Positions 33,102 to 42,214 are shown, numbered from the stretch's first letter. The stretch is 64,000 nucleotides of DNA from JACPRL01 sp035573715 (GCA_035573715.1 DATLZZ010000010.1:124001-188000), one strand, 5' to 3'. Made by a program: numbers and translations. Notes: a model not told the origin generated them from the letters alone.

Positions 33102-34295
33102 ATGAGGGCCCGGATTATTGTCCTTTTATTGGCGCTGGCCGCAGCCCAGCCGACGCCGAGTGCAGAGCCCGCGCTGTTGACCTTTACAAAGGTTTTCGAG
33201 GATAGCGCGCCGAACTACATCTATGTCGCCGTGCGGGAGACCGGCCGGGCTTTCTACAAAGGGCAGCCCGAGGAAGAGCCACGCGAGTTCCAGCTTTCCT
33301 CCGGCACGGTCAGCCGCCTGTTCGGCTTTGCCGCGTCGCTGGGCTACTTCCGCGATCTCGCGCTCGAGAGCCGCTACCGCGTCGCCTACATGGGCAAGAA
33401 GACGTTCACCTACGAGCAGGGCGGTCAGAAAAGCAGCGTGAGCTTCAACTACACCGAGAATGAAGACGCCAAGGAGTTGCAGCGGTGGTTTGAAGCCATT
33501 GCACGCGGCCGCTACCTCTACGAGCAGCTTGAAGCGCGCTTGCGCTACGACCGGCTGGGCATCATCCCGGTGATTCGCGAACTGGAGCGCGACTTCAACT
33601 CCGGTCAGATTGTCGATCCGCAGCAGTTCGCACCGTTGCTGCAGCAAGTGGCGCAAGACCCGCAGATCGCGCGCCTGGCCAGGACGCGCGCCGGAGAACT
33701 GCTGCGCCGCATTCAGGGCGCGCCGCCGCGGTTTCAGTTGGAGCTGGTCGAGAAGCCCACCGGCCGCTACTACCGGCTGGTAGTGGACGAGCCCGGCGGG
33801 ACTGCCTACGAAGCGCGGCTGCTGGCCGAGCAACCGAACCTCCAGCCCTGGAGAGTGCCGGCCCCCGCGGTCGCGCGCCTGCGCGAGCTTCTACAACTGG
33901 CCGACAACCTGCGCGGGCTGCGCGCCGCCGACGACGAACAGGCCCCCGTGCTCTACCGCTTTACCTATGAGTCCGGCGCCGAGCACAACCTTGCGGTATT
34001 CGTTCAGCCGCCCAACGCCATCGTGGCGGAGATGGTTCACGTGTTCCGGCAGATCATCCAGCAGGACTTTGTCGAGCGCCGGCTGGCGATGGCGGTGAAG
34101 GGCGAAGGCGAGATGCTTCTCGTCGTGTTGAAGGACATGGAGGCAGTGCTGGCGCGCGACGGCGTGATCGCGCCGCAGGATTTCGTCCCCCAACTCGAAG
34201 CGATTGTGAGCGACGCGAACTACGACGGAGTTACGCGCCAGCAGGCCGAGCGAGTGTTGGCGCAACTGCGCGGCTCTTCGCGCTCCAGGCCGTAA
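33102..34295 (+). CDS. exported protein of unknown function
   Basis: 397 residues. A signal peptide (about 1-21) leads to a mixed alpha/beta protein without a domain I recognise. It is rich in charged helices (FEAIARGRYLYEQLEARLRY, VIRELERDF), and the sections around residues 30-120 and 215-300 both start as FTKVFED and FQLELVEKP and have similar strand patterns, which may reflect an internal duplication. Starts four bases after ruvC. Probably periplasmic. Confidence 0.65.
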   Translation: MRARIIVLLLALAAAQPTPSAEPALLTFTKVFEDSAPNYIYVAVRETGRAFYKGQPEEEPREFQLSSGTVSRLFGFAASLGYFRDLALESRYRVAYMGKKTFTYEQGGQKSSVSFNYTENEDAKELQRWFEAIARGRYLYEQLEARLRYDRLGIIPVIRELERDFNSGQIVDPQQFAPLLQQVAQDPQIARLARTRAGELLRRIQGAPPRFQLELVEKPTGRYYRLVVDEPGGTAYEARLLAEQPNLQPWRVPAPAVARLRELLQLADNLRGLRAADDEQAPVLYRFTYESGAEHNLAVFVQPPNAIVAEMVHVFRQIIQQDFVERRLAMAVKGEGEMLLVVLKDMEAVLARDGVIAPQDFVPQLEAIVSDANYDGVTRQQAERVLAQLRGSSRSRP

Positions 34296-34297
34296 GC

Positions 34298-35101
34298 TCA
34301 GCGAATCAGGATTCCGGCGTAGCCCACCACTTGCGAGCGGTCGCCCGTAATGTCGCCTGAATTGGCGTAGCGCACCAGTTCCGCGTCGCGGGCCCCCAGC
34401 TTGCGCGCTGCGGTCAGCATCGAGACGGCGGGCCCAAAGCCGCACATGGAAATGTCCTGACGATGGACGGTGTCGTACAGCCCGCGCGGATCAAGCGCCA
34501 GAATGCGTTCGATCGCCATGTGGTCTTTGCGCCGGTTGATGTTGTCGGGCTCGTAATGGTTCAAGTCCGAGGACGCGACGATCAGCGGCCGTGGCTCCGC
34601 GCGCTTGACCACCTCGGCGATGGCCTCGCCCAGCTCTTCCAGCGCGTCGAAGCGCCCCACGCCCAGAGCGATGGGCACAAACCGGAACTCTTTCTGCATG
34701 AACTGTAGGAACGGGAGCTGAACCTCCAACGAGTGCTCGAAGCGGTGCGCGCCAGCATCTTCCTCCAGCAGCCGGCAGGCATTCTTCAGGTCGGTCGCCA
34801 GCTCCGAGTCGATGGGGACATCTCCCAGCGGCGTTTCCCACTCGCCTTCCGACATGATGGCCAGCGGGGCGCCGTAGCCGGTGTGATTGGGGCACAGGAT
34901 GATGTAGCGAGGAACCGGCTCAAGTCGGCTGTAGAGGGCGCCGGCAACATGGCCTGAGTACATGATGCCGGCGTGCGGGACAACGCAGGCCAGGGCCTTT
35001 TCGCGCGCGGCGATTGGTTGAATGTAGCCCTCCAGCTCGCGGCGAAGGTCCGCAGGACGGGCAGGATAAAAGCGACCGGCAACCGCAGGTGCGCGACGCA
35101 T
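34298..35101 (-). CDS. amrB: Memo-family protein (AmmeMemoRadiSam system protein B)
   Basis: 267 residues. The Memo fold is related to extradiol dioxygenases. Signature segments are AVAGRFYPA, VVPHAGIMYSGHVAGALY, LCPNHTGYG, EHSLEVQLPFLQ, SSDLNHYE and the C-terminal SGDITGDRSQVVGY. The putative metal ligands (His in PHAG, NHTG and EHS, and Cys in ISMCGFGP) are in place. AmrA and the radical SAM partner usually found with it are not in this window. The biochemical role is not settled for the family. Confidence 0.9.
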   Translation of the reverse strand: MRRAPAVAGRFYPARPADLRRELEGYIQPIAAREKALACVVPHAGIMYSGHVAGALYSRLEPVPRYIILCPNHTGYGAPLAIMSEGEWETPLGDVPIDSELATDLKNACRLLEEDAGAHRFEHSLEVQLPFLQFMQKEFRFVPIALGVGRFDALEELGEAIAEVVKRAEPRPLIVASSDLNHYEPDNINRRKDHMAIERILALDPRGLYDTVHRQDISMCGFGPAVSMLTAARKLGARDAELVRYANSGDITGDRSQVVGYAGILIR

Positions 35102-35167
35102 TCCGGACCTCTCAGCGGAATCGTAGACCCGGGGACGGGTGGCGTCAAGGAAGGGAAATCGAGGAAG

Positions 35168-35527
35168 CTACGGGCGGTTCTGGCCGCGCTTGCCTTTGAT
35201 CTTGGTGGCCACCTCGCTGCCGGCCAGGTAGTGAATCTCGACGCGATCGCCGAACTGGTAGGGTTTGTTCTCGTCGATCTGCTTGGCCATCTTGGCGGCG
35301 AGCTTTTCATCAAACGTAAACGTGCGCACCAGGTTGTAGTTGTCGCGACCACGCACTGTGATGGCGACCCGCGTCATGGAGAGCACCTCGCCCTTGAACT
35401 TCTCCTTCTTGGGCTTGGGGGTCTTGATCTTGACCGGGGCCGTCTCGGTCACCTGGCCGGCGGCCGGAAGCGGCACCAGCAGCAGCAAAACCGCAAGCGG
35501 GAACAGCGCGCGCTTAGGAGAGGTCAT
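35168..35527 (-). CDS. small exported protein, unknown
   Basis: 119 residues. A signal peptide (about 1-24, ending AAGQ) is followed by a Lys/Pro-rich stretch (KIKTPKPKKEKFKGEV) and a small beta-type domain (MTRVAITVRGRDNYNLVRTF) ending in GKRGQNRP. No known family. It overlaps the upstream gene by 14 bases, so they are probably one transcript. Confidence 0.65.
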   Translation of the reverse strand: MTSPKRALFPLAVLLLLVPLPAAGQVTETAPVKIKTPKPKKEKFKGEVLSMTRVAITVRGRDNYNLVRTFTFDEKLAAKMAKQIDENKPYQFGDRVEIHYLAGSEVATKIKGKRGQNRP

Positions 35528-35864
35528 CACTGCTGATCCGCAGGGATTTAAGGAAGCGGATGTCTTGAGGGGTGATGGTGAGCCGGGTGTCGGCGTCGCT
35601 TTCGGGCTCCAGGTTCTCTTCATCCAGCCGGATCTTGAGCGACTTCAGGAAGTGCCGGTCCTGCCGGGTTATGCCGGGGCTGGCGCCGGTTGTCTGCCCC
35701 TGGCGGCTCAAGCCGACGACCGCGTCCAGCATCAGAAAGACGTCGTAGCCGTTGGCGCGAATGCGGGAGATGGCGGCGGCGATGCGGTCGGATTCAGAAA
35801 CGGTTTCGTTGATGGCGCGTCCCAGTTCTCGAAGCAGCTGCTTCATGCGGTTGTCGAGTTCCAC
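35514..35864 (-). CDS. small protein with a repeated FLKSL motif
   Basis: 116 residues if started at the GTG at 35864 (GAGGGG just upstream); an ATG at 35846 also fits. An N-terminal amphipathic helix region (MKQLLRELGRAINETVSESD) is followed by a middle helix with DVFLMLDAVVG. The C-terminal half contains two copies of a motif, ITRQDRHFLKSLKI and ITPQDIRFLKSLRI, separated by an acidic linker. No family recognised; likely cytoplasmic. Co-transcribed with the exported protein gene downstream. Confidence 0.65.
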   Translation of the reverse strand: MELDNRMKQLLRELGRAINETVSESDRIAAAISRIRANGYDVFLMLDAVVGLSRQGQTTGASPGITRQDRHFLKSLKIRLDEENLEPESDADTRLTITPQDIRFLKSLRISSDDLS

Positions 35865-35997
35865 GGTGCCCCTCGGTTCGGCATTTTTCGCTGCTGGGCG
35901 GATTGTATGCCTGCGCAAAAAGCGGTGTCAAGGCAAATGGCGAGCCTTGCTTGCGAGGCCGGTACGGCTCGGCTACCATACAAACTTGGGCCCAGCC

Positions 35998-37623
35998 GTG
36001 AAGAAACCATCTGCCAGCGAAGCGCCGCACGGGGAGCCGAAAGAGAAGGTCGAAACCAGCTCGCACATCGAAGTCAAAACCGTTTACGGGCCGGCCGATC
36101 TTGGAGACTTCGACGCCGACCGCGATCTCGGTTACCCCGGCGAGTTTCCTTTCGTTCGCGGCGTTTATCCGACCATGTACCGTGGCCGGCTGTGGACGAT
36201 GCGGCAGTACGCCGGCTATGCCACCGCCGCAGAATCCAACCGGCGCTTTCGCTACCTCCTCGAGCGCGGACAGACCGGCCTCTCGGTCGCCTTTGATTTG
36301 CCCACCCAAATCGGGCTCGACTCCGACCATCCGTTGGCGTGTGGAGAAGTAGGCCGCGTGGGCGTGGCGATTGATTCACTCGAGGACATGGAGGTGTTGT
36401 TCGAGGGCATCCCCCTGGACAGGGTCTCCACTTCGATGACCATCAACGCCACGGCTGCGATTCTGCTTGCGCTCTATGTGGCCGTCGCGCGCCGCCAGGG
36501 TGCCGACGTGCGCCAGCTCTCCGGCACGGTGCAGAACGACATCCTGAAAGAGTACATCGCTCGCGGGACGTACATTTATCCGCCGCAACCGGCTCTACGG
36601 TTGGTCACCGATATTTTCGCGTACTGCCATGAAAACCTGCCGGAATGGAACACGATTTCCATCAGCGGCTATCACATCCGCGAGGCGGGCTCGACCGCGG
36701 TGCAGGAAGTGGCGTTCACATTGTCAAACGCTCTGACTTATCTACAAGCCGCGGTGGAGCGCGGGCTGAGCGTGGACGACGTGGCCCCGCGCGTCTCGTT
36801 CTTCTTCAACGCCCACAGCAACGTCCTGGAAGAGGTGGCCAAGTACCGCGCGGCGCGGCGTCTGTGGGCGCGGCTGGTGAAGGCGCGCTTCCAGCCGCGC
36901 AGCGACCGGTCGCTGATGCTTCGCTTCCACGCGCAGACGGCGGGCTCGACCCTGACGGCGCAGCAGCCGGATGTCAACGTAATCCGCACGGCGCTGGAAG
37001 CGCTGGCCGCGGTGCTGGGTGGCTGCCAATCGCTCCACTGCAACGCGAAGGACGAAGCGCTGGGCTTGCCCACGGAAGAGGCCGCCTTGCTGGCCCTGCG
37101 CACCCAGCAGGTGATCGCCCAGGAGAGCGGCGTGGCCAATACCGTTGATCCGGTGGCAGGGAGCTACTTTGTCGAGTCGCTCGGGGACGAGATTGAGCGG
37201 CGGGCGCGAGAGTACGTGGAGCGGATCGAAGCGATGGGCGGAATGCTGGTGGCCATCGAGAAGGGCTTCGTGCAGCGAGAGATTGAGCAGGCAGCCTTCG
37301 AATACCAGCAGGCGGTGGAGCGGGGCCAGCAGGTGGTGGTAGGCGTAAACCGCTATGTGACGGAAGAGGAAACTCCGGTGCCCGTGCTGCGCATCGACCC
37401 GGAAATCGAGCGGGCTCAGGTGGAGCGGGTGCAGCGCGTGCGCGCGCGGCGCGATGCCCGGCGCGTGCAGGAATGCCTGCAGCGAGTGGAGGAGGCGGCG
37501 CGCGGCGACGAAAACCTGATGCTCCCCATCCTCGAGGCTGTGGAGGCCTACGCCACGGTGGGCGAAATCTCCGACGCTCTGCGGCGAGTTTTCGGCGAGT
37601 ACAAAGAGTCGCTGGCGCGCTAA
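35998..37623 (+). CDS. methylmalonyl-CoA mutase-type large subunit (B12-dependent acyl-CoA mutase)
   Basis: 541 residues starting at GTG 35998; the open frame upstream to 35752 overlaps the divergent gene and is not used. The TIM-barrel substrate domain is complete: FPFVRGVYPTMYRGRLWTMR, QTGLSVAFDLPTQIGLDSDH, SISGYHIREAGSTAVQEVAF and QQVIAQESGVANTVDPVAGS. The cobalamin-binding domain is absent, so a separate small subunit must supply it, as in archaeal and some bacterial two-subunit mutases. TMY in the active-site region suggests methylmalonyl-CoA over isobutyryl-CoA, but this is not certain. Confidence 0.88.
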   Translation: MKKPSASEAPHGEPKEKVETSSHIEVKTVYGPADLGDFDADRDLGYPGEFPFVRGVYPTMYRGRLWTMRQYAGYATAAESNRRFRYLLERGQTGLSVAFDLPTQIGLDSDHPLACGEVGRVGVAIDSLEDMEVLFEGIPLDRVSTSMTINATAAILLALYVAVARRQGADVRQLSGTVQNDILKEYIARGTYIYPPQPALRLVTDIFAYCHENLPEWNTISISGYHIREAGSTAVQEVAFTLSNALTYLQAAVERGLSVDDVAPRVSFFFNAHSNVLEEVAKYRAARRLWARLVKARFQPRSDRSLMLRFHAQTAGSTLTAQQPDVNVIRTALEALAAVLGGCQSLHCNAKDEALGLPTEEAALLALRTQQVIAQESGVANTVDPVAGSYFVESLGDEIERRAREYVERIEAMGGMLVAIEKGFVQREIEQAAFEYQQAVERGQQVVVGVNRYVTEEETPVPVLRIDPEIERAQVERVQRVRARRDARRVQECLQRVEEAARGDENLMLPILEAVEAYATVGEISDALRRVFGEYKESLAR

Positions 37624-38204
37624 CCGGCGGCGTCGTCCGTCCGGTTTCCCTCCAATCCCAATTCCGCGGCGATGCCGCGCATGGCCTCGATACAGAAGGC
37701 AATATGGGCGTCGAGCTCCACGCCCAGCTCGGCGGCCCCGCGGGCGATGTCGTCGCGGTTGACCGTGCGCGCGAAGCTCTTGTCCTTCAGCTTCTTCTTG
37801 ACCGAAGACACCTCGACCTCCTTGAGGCTCTTGTTGGGACGCACCAGAGTGACGGCGGTGATGAAGCCGGCCAACTCGTCGCAAGCGAAAAGCGCCTTCT
37901 GAAGCGGCGTCACTCGCGGAACATTCATGTAGTCAGCGTGGGAGAGGATGGCTTGGATGAACTCCTCGGCGAAGCCGCGCGCGCGAAGAATCTTGGAACC
38001 CTCCAGCGGATGTCTTGGCGCGTCTGGGTAAATCTCGTAGTCGAAGTCGTGCAACAGGCCGACCTGACCCCAGAGTTCTGCGTCTTCGCCGAATTTGCGG
38101 GCATAGGCGCGCATGCAGGCTTCGACCGCGAGGGCATGCTTGCGCAGGGCTTCACTCTTCGTGTGCTCACACAGGATGTCCCAGCATTCGCTCCGAGTCG
38201 CCAT
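37620..38204 (-). CDS. HD-domain phosphohydrolase-like protein
   Basis: 194 residues from ATG 38204. HD-fold metal motif: LRKHALAVEACM (first His), GLLHDFDYE (HD) and ILSHADYM (third His), as in HDIG-type small proteins. These hydrolyse nucleotides or act in phosphate signalling; the substrate is unknown. The C-terminal part (KEVEVSSVKKKLKDKSFART) is charged. Its stop overlaps the 3' end of the mutase gene. Confidence 0.82.
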   Translation of the reverse strand: MATRSECWDILCEHTKSEALRKHALAVEACMRAYARKFGEDAELWGQVGLLHDFDYEIYPDAPRHPLEGSKILRARGFAEEFIQAILSHADYMNVPRVTPLQKALFACDELAGFITAVTLVRPNKSLKEVEVSSVKKKLKDKSFARTVNRDDIARGAAELGVELDAHIAFCIEAMRGIAAELGLEGNRTDDAAG

Positions 38205-38465
38205 AGGTGAGTGGTGAATCATACCACGGCATTCAGCATGGGTTTGAAACGTCCTGGGCGTCGATAGGACGGGGGTTGGATGTGGACAAATACGAGCATA
38301 GGACAAATCGTACAAGTGACGCACGCTCAGTCAGTTACGCCTGGTCTTTCTAGGACTATCTTCCCATTGCCTCGCGCCTCCCAGGAGCCTCAGAATAGTG
38401 CCGCTCGTCGTGTGGCGGGCTGGGTTCCTTGGGGGGACCCACAAAACTAGTTGGGGAGTGTGAGC

Positions 38466-38621
38466 ATGCGCCGTATACTTGTATCTCTGCTGTTTGCGTT
38501 GCTACTGCTGTGCAGCGTGATCGGCTTGAAGAACATGGCCGCGGAACAGGCTCGGGGCAGCCACCCCGTGATGGTTGCGGGTGGTGGTTTGCCGCCGCCG
38601 CCGGTTCCGCTGCGGAACTAA
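38466..38621 (+). CDS. 51-residue single-span membrane peptide
   Basis: Short gene with a strong ribosome binding site (GGGGAG seven bases before the ATG). Its 51 residues start MRRILVSLLFALLLLCSVIG, a signal sequence or membrane anchor, and end in a Gly/Pro-rich tail GGGLPPPPVPLRN. It stands alone in front of two membrane protein genes. No known family; the binding site, hydrophobic start and clean stop support it as real, with the Pro-rich tail perhaps exported. Confidence 0.6.
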   Translation: MRRILVSLLFALLLLCSVIGLKNMAAEQARGSHPVMVAGGGLPPPPVPLRN

Positions 38622-38676
38622 GCCGGAAGCAAGCAGGCCCGTCCGGCTTGGTTCTCGAGGGTTTGAGGACTAGGCC

Positions 38677-39411
38677 GTGGTCAGTGCGTACGATCTGACG
38701 GTTGTTGGGCTCAGTGTATTGCTGTCACTGGGTATCGTGGGGGTGTCTTTCTGGCGCAAGGTTTTCGTCCGCTATATTTTCCTTAATGCCTATCTTCTGT
38801 TCAGCGCAGCCTTTACAGTCGGTGGGGTGTACTTGCTGGCCACCGTTGGCTATGACTCCTTGACGTACTTTTACTTCTATTACGTCGGCGACAGCTTCTG
38901 CAATATCTTCGGGTTTCTCCTGATTGCCGGTATGTTTGACCATATGTTCCGCAATTCGGCGTTCCGGCCGTACGTGCGACCTACGCTGGGGCTGTTCTTC
39001 TTGGGGGTAGTGGGTGCGTCTTTGCTGGTGATCCTGCGCAGCGTGAACCGTTTCTCGGCCCCGGGGTTCCTGGTAGAGTTCCAGCAGAACATGTTCTTTG
39101 TCGGAGTTCTTTTGACTTTCCTGTTATGGGCGTCGATGGCGTACCTGCGGGCGGAGAGCCGGCAGTTCGTTCTGCTGGTTTCCGGCTTGGGCATCTATTT
39201 CTCCGCCCACGCGGTGAACTACGCGGTGCAGTTCCTCGTCAACTCCAAGGGAGTGGCAGCAGCGTTGACAAAGGTGCCGCCGCTGGCTTATACGCTGATG
39301 GTCGGGTTGTGGCTTTATACCTTCCTGCGGATACCTGAGGGCGCGCCCGCCGTGGCACCGGCGGCCGCACCGCGAGAAGAAGCGGTACCAGTGCGAATTC
39401 CGTCCGGGTGA
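38677..39411 (+). CDS. seven-helix membrane protein of unknown function
   Basis: 244 residues from a GTG start, with about seven hydrophobic segments (near 8-26, 33-52, 68-88, 103-122, 138-155, 165-185, 200-218). Aromatic residues are abundant, for example TYFYFYYVGDSF. The C-terminal tail is Ala/Pro-rich and cytoplasmic or periplasmic. No family recognised. It is followed seven bases later by a second membrane-anchored gene. Confidence 0.7.
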   Translation: MVSAYDLTVVGLSVLLSLGIVGVSFWRKVFVRYIFLNAYLLFSAAFTVGGVYLLATVGYDSLTYFYFYYVGDSFCNIFGFLLIAGMFDHMFRNSAFRPYVRPTLGLFFLGVVGASLLVILRSVNRFSAPGFLVEFQQNMFFVGVLLTFLLWASMAYLRAESRQFVLLVSGLGIYFSAHAVNYAVQFLVNSKGVAAALTKVPPLAYTLMVGLWLYTFLRIPEGAPAVAPAAAPREEAVPVRIPSG

Positions 39412-39418
39412 GGTCGGG

Positions 39419-39892
39419 ATGATGGCGACAGCGATCAGTGTATTGATCCTGGTGATGTCGGCGGCCATGCTGGTGTTCTGGTTGCGCTCGGCGTGCCGCT
39501 CGATTCTGGCGGAGCGATTCGAGCAGGACTACAGCGCCGAGGTGGCGGAGGCCAATCAGCTCGAGTTCTTGACTATCCGCAAGGCGCTGGCGGACAGCGC
39601 GGAGGGCGAGGTGGACTATCGCGCCTATCTGGGCGCGCTGGAGCGGGACTACGAGGCGCTTACCTATTTATTGCGCAACGCTGCCACCGTCCACGTGGGC
39701 CGCTACACCCGTCAGGAACGGCTGCTGGTGATGGACTTTGCGCTGCTGCGCGTCTGGGTGCGGATGAAGAAGCTGCTGGGGTTGAGCAGTTGGCAGAGCG
39801 GCCTGGCCGAGATGACTTCGATTCTGCAGTACTTCGGCAACGTGGTGGGCCAGCGCCTGGTGAGCTTCCCCAGCCGGGTGACGGCCAACTAG
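39419..39892 (+). CDS. membrane-anchored protein of unknown function
   Basis: 157 residues. One N-terminal transmembrane helix (about 4-23, ISVLILVMSAAMLVFWLRSA) is followed by a soluble mostly helical domain (LERDYEALTYLLRNAATV, then LLVMDFALLRVWVRMKKLLG). No recognised domain. The gene is tightly linked to the preceding seven-helix protein and probably part of the same membrane complex. Confidence 0.68.
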   Translation: MMATAISVLILVMSAAMLVFWLRSACRSILAERFEQDYSAEVAEANQLEFLTIRKALADSAEGEVDYRAYLGALERDYEALTYLLRNAATVHVGRYTRQERLLVMDFALLRVWVRMKKLLGLSSWQSGLAEMTSILQYFGNVVGQRLVSFPSRVTAN

Positions 39893-39896
39893 CCTC

Positions 39897-40799
39897 TCAC
39901 CGAGTTCTTTTAGCCACGTTGGGTGTCAGCCCCTTCGATTGCAAGAATTCCCGCACAACCTCTTTGACGTCCCGGCGTTCGCCGTCCACCGCATAGTTGA
40001 GCTCGCGCATCTCCGCGTCAGAGATGATCCCTGCCAACTCGGCCAGTGCCGTGCGGACCTGCGGGTGCCGCGCCAGGGTTTCGCGGCGGACGATGGGCAC
40101 GGCTTCGTAAGGCGGGAAATAGCGCCGGTCGTCTTCGAGAACCACGAGGTCGAGCGCGGCGATAAGCCCATCGGTTGAGTTGCCCGCCACCAGGTCGACC
40201 TGTTTCTCCAGCAGGGCGCGGTAGAGCAAGCCCAAATCCATAATGCGGGGCGGAGCGGCGAAACCCAGGCCGTAGGTTTGTGCCAGGCCCGCGTACCCGT
40301 CGGGCCGCTCCATAAACTCGTAGCCGAAGCCCGCGCGCCACTGCGGCGCGTAACGCGCGGCGTCGGAAATTGTGCGCAGGCCCAATCGGCGGGCGTCCTC
40401 GCCGCGCACCACGATGGCGAAGGTGTTGTCGAAGCCCAGGGGCTCGGTGACTTCAAGGTTGAAGCGCCGGGCGTATTGGTCGCGAACCCGCGCGTAGACC
40501 GCCGCAGAGCTCGACTGCGGCGGCTCCTTGAGAATCGCCGTCAGCGCCGTCCCGGTGTACTCCACGTAAAGATCCATGCGGTCGGCCAGCAGCGCCTGCT
40601 GGCAGATGTAGGTTCCGCCGAGATAGAAGCGCCGCTCGACCTCCAGCCCGGTGCGGTTCTCGAGGTGCTGGGCCAGCAACTCCGCCAGGACTACCTGCTC
40701 AGAAAAATTCTTGGACCCGATGATTAGTCGGGACTCGCGGCCGGGCGTGCAGGCAACCAGAGCGACGAAGGGCAGAAGGAAAAGGGCGCGAACTATCAT
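39897..40799 (-). CDS. osmoprotectant ABC transporter, substrate-binding lipoprotein
   Basis: 300 residues. A lipoprotein signal (about 1-17, LVAC lipobox) precedes an OpuCC/ProX-type binding domain: RLIIGSKNFSEQVVLAELLA, MDLYVEYTGTAL, and the second half with DLVAGNSTDGLIAALDL. These proteins bind glycine betaine, choline or carnitine for osmoprotection; the ligand here is not determined. It overlaps the permease gene by four bases; order on the strand is ATPase, permease, binding protein. Confidence 0.88.
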   Translation of the reverse strand: MIVRALFLLPFVALVACTPGRESRLIIGSKNFSEQVVLAELLAQHLENRTGLEVERRFYLGGTYICQQALLADRMDLYVEYTGTALTAILKEPPQSSSAAVYARVRDQYARRFNLEVTEPLGFDNTFAIVVRGEDARRLGLRTISDAARYAPQWRAGFGYEFMERPDGYAGLAQTYGLGFAAPPRIMDLGLLYRALLEKQVDLVAGNSTDGLIAALDLVVLEDDRRYFPPYEAVPIVRRETLARHPQVRTALAELAGIISDAEMRELNYAVDGERRDVKEVVREFLQSKGLTPNVAKRTR

Positions 40800-41440
40800 G
40801 CTTGAGCGGAAGGGACGCGCAGCCGCTTCTCCAGCAACCCCAGCGCGAAGTCGGCCAGCAGCGCCAGCAACGCGGCCGGGATGGCACCGGCGAGAATCAA
40901 CTGATTGTTCACCATCGCCAACCCGCGAAAGATGAATTCACCCAACCCGCCGGCGCCAATGGCGGCCGCGATGGTGGCGACGCCGACGCAAACCACCGTG
41001 GCGACGCGGATGCCGGCGAGAATGAAGCTCCAGGCCAGCGGCAACTCCACCTGAAAGAGCAACTGGCGGTCGGTCATGCCCATGCCGCGCGCCGCCTCAC
41101 GCACTGCCGGGTCGACCCCTGTGATGCCCGTGTAGGTGTTGCGGATGATGGGCAGCAGCGCGTAGAGCGTCAGCGCCGTAATGGCCAATCGGTCGGCACG
41201 CGCTCCCAACCAGGGGAAGGGAAGTAGGAAGCCGAACAGGGCTAGGCTGGGAATGGTCTGCATGATGTTGGCGCCGCCGAGCACCGGCCTGCGGGCCGCG
41301 GGCCAGCGTGTGAGCGCCATGCCCAACGGCATCCCCACGGCCACCGCCAGCAGCATCGACATCCCCACCAGCCAGACATGCTCGGCGGTTAGCGTGAGAA
41401 TCTGGTTGCTGTTCCTGAGGAAGAACTCGAACAGGTTCAC
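40796..41440 (-). CDS. osmoprotectant ABC transporter, permease
   Basis: 214 residues with five or six transmembrane helices. The conserved EAA-like loop is REAARGMGMTDRQLLFQVEL, followed by PLAWSFILAGIRVATVVCVG, as in OpuBB/OpuBD and ProW. It should form the membrane channel with the ATPase encoded 12 bases upstream and the binding lipoprotein overlapping its end. Confidence 0.9.
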   Translation of the reverse strand: MNLFEFFLRNSNQILTLTAEHVWLVGMSMLLAVAVGMPLGMALTRWPAARRPVLGGANIMQTIPSLALFGFLLPFPWLGARADRLAITALTLYALLPIIRNTYTGITGVDPAVREAARGMGMTDRQLLFQVELPLAWSFILAGIRVATVVCVGVATIAAAIGAGGLGEFIFRGLAMVNNQLILAGAIPAALLALLADFALGLLEKRLRVPSAQA

Positions 41441-41452
41441 GACAGCCTCCCT

Positions 41453-42214
41453 TCAGCGCTCGCCGGCCCGGAAAGCGGCAATATAGGCGGCAACGATGGG
41501 GTCGGTGGACTTCAGGAATTCGTCCGGTGCGAAGGTTCCGACCAGCCGGCCAGCCTCGAGCAGGGCGATGCGGTCGGCCAGCAGCAGGGCTTCGCGCAGG
41601 TCGTGGGTCACGAAAACAATCGTCTTGTGCAGGCGCGCTTGCAGGGAATGGAACTCGCGCTGAATCTCGGCGCGGGTGAGCGGGTCGAGGGCGCCGAAGG
41701 GCTCGTCCATCAAAAGCATCGGCGGATCGGCGGCCAAGGCGCGGGCGACGCCCACGCGCTGGCGCTGCCCGCCGGAAAGCTGGTGCGGATAACGGTGAGC
41801 AAATTGTGATGACTCCAGCCCGACAAGTTCCAGCAGTTCGTTCACACGCGCCCGCGACCGCTCCACCGGCCAGCCCTCGAGCTGCGGAACGAGCGCGACG
41901 TTGCGTTCGACGCTGAAGTGCGGAAAGAGGCCGGTCTCCTGGATAACGTAGCCGATGCGGCGCCGCAGCCGGATCGGATCCCACTCGAGCGTGGAGCGGC
42001 CTTCGACGAGCACAGCCCCTTCGGTAGGCTCCAGCAGGCGGTTGATGAGCTTGAGTGCCGTAGTCTTCCCCGAGCCGCTGCGCCCCAGCAGCACCAGCGT
42101 CTCTCCTACTCGCACGCTGAGGTTGAGGTTGACGAGCAGCGCCGGCGACGCGGGAAGAGCAAAGCTGGTGCCGCGAAACTCAATGACGGGCGAAGCGTCC
42201 GAGAAGGGTCTCAC
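41453..42214 (-). CDS. osmoprotectant ABC transporter, ATP-binding protein
   Basis: 253 residues from a GTG start. Walker A GRSGSGKTTALK, Q-loop VIQETGLFP, signature LSGGQRQRVGVARAL, Walker B LLMDEPFGALD and H-loop VTHD are all intact. No CBS domains follow, unlike ProV/OpuAA, so it is the shorter OpuBA-like form. First gene of the three-gene transporter operon. Confidence 0.92.
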   Translation of the reverse strand: MRPFSDASPVIEFRGTSFALPASPALLVNLNLSVRVGETLVLLGRSGSGKTTALKLINRLLEPTEGAVLVEGRSTLEWDPIRLRRRIGYVIQETGLFPHFSVERNVALVPQLEGWPVERSRARVNELLELVGLESSQFAHRYPHQLSGGQRQRVGVARALAADPPMLLMDEPFGALDPLTRAEIQREFHSLQARLHKTIVFVTHDLREALLLADRIALLEAGRLVGTFAPDEFLKSTDPIVAAYIAAFRAGER

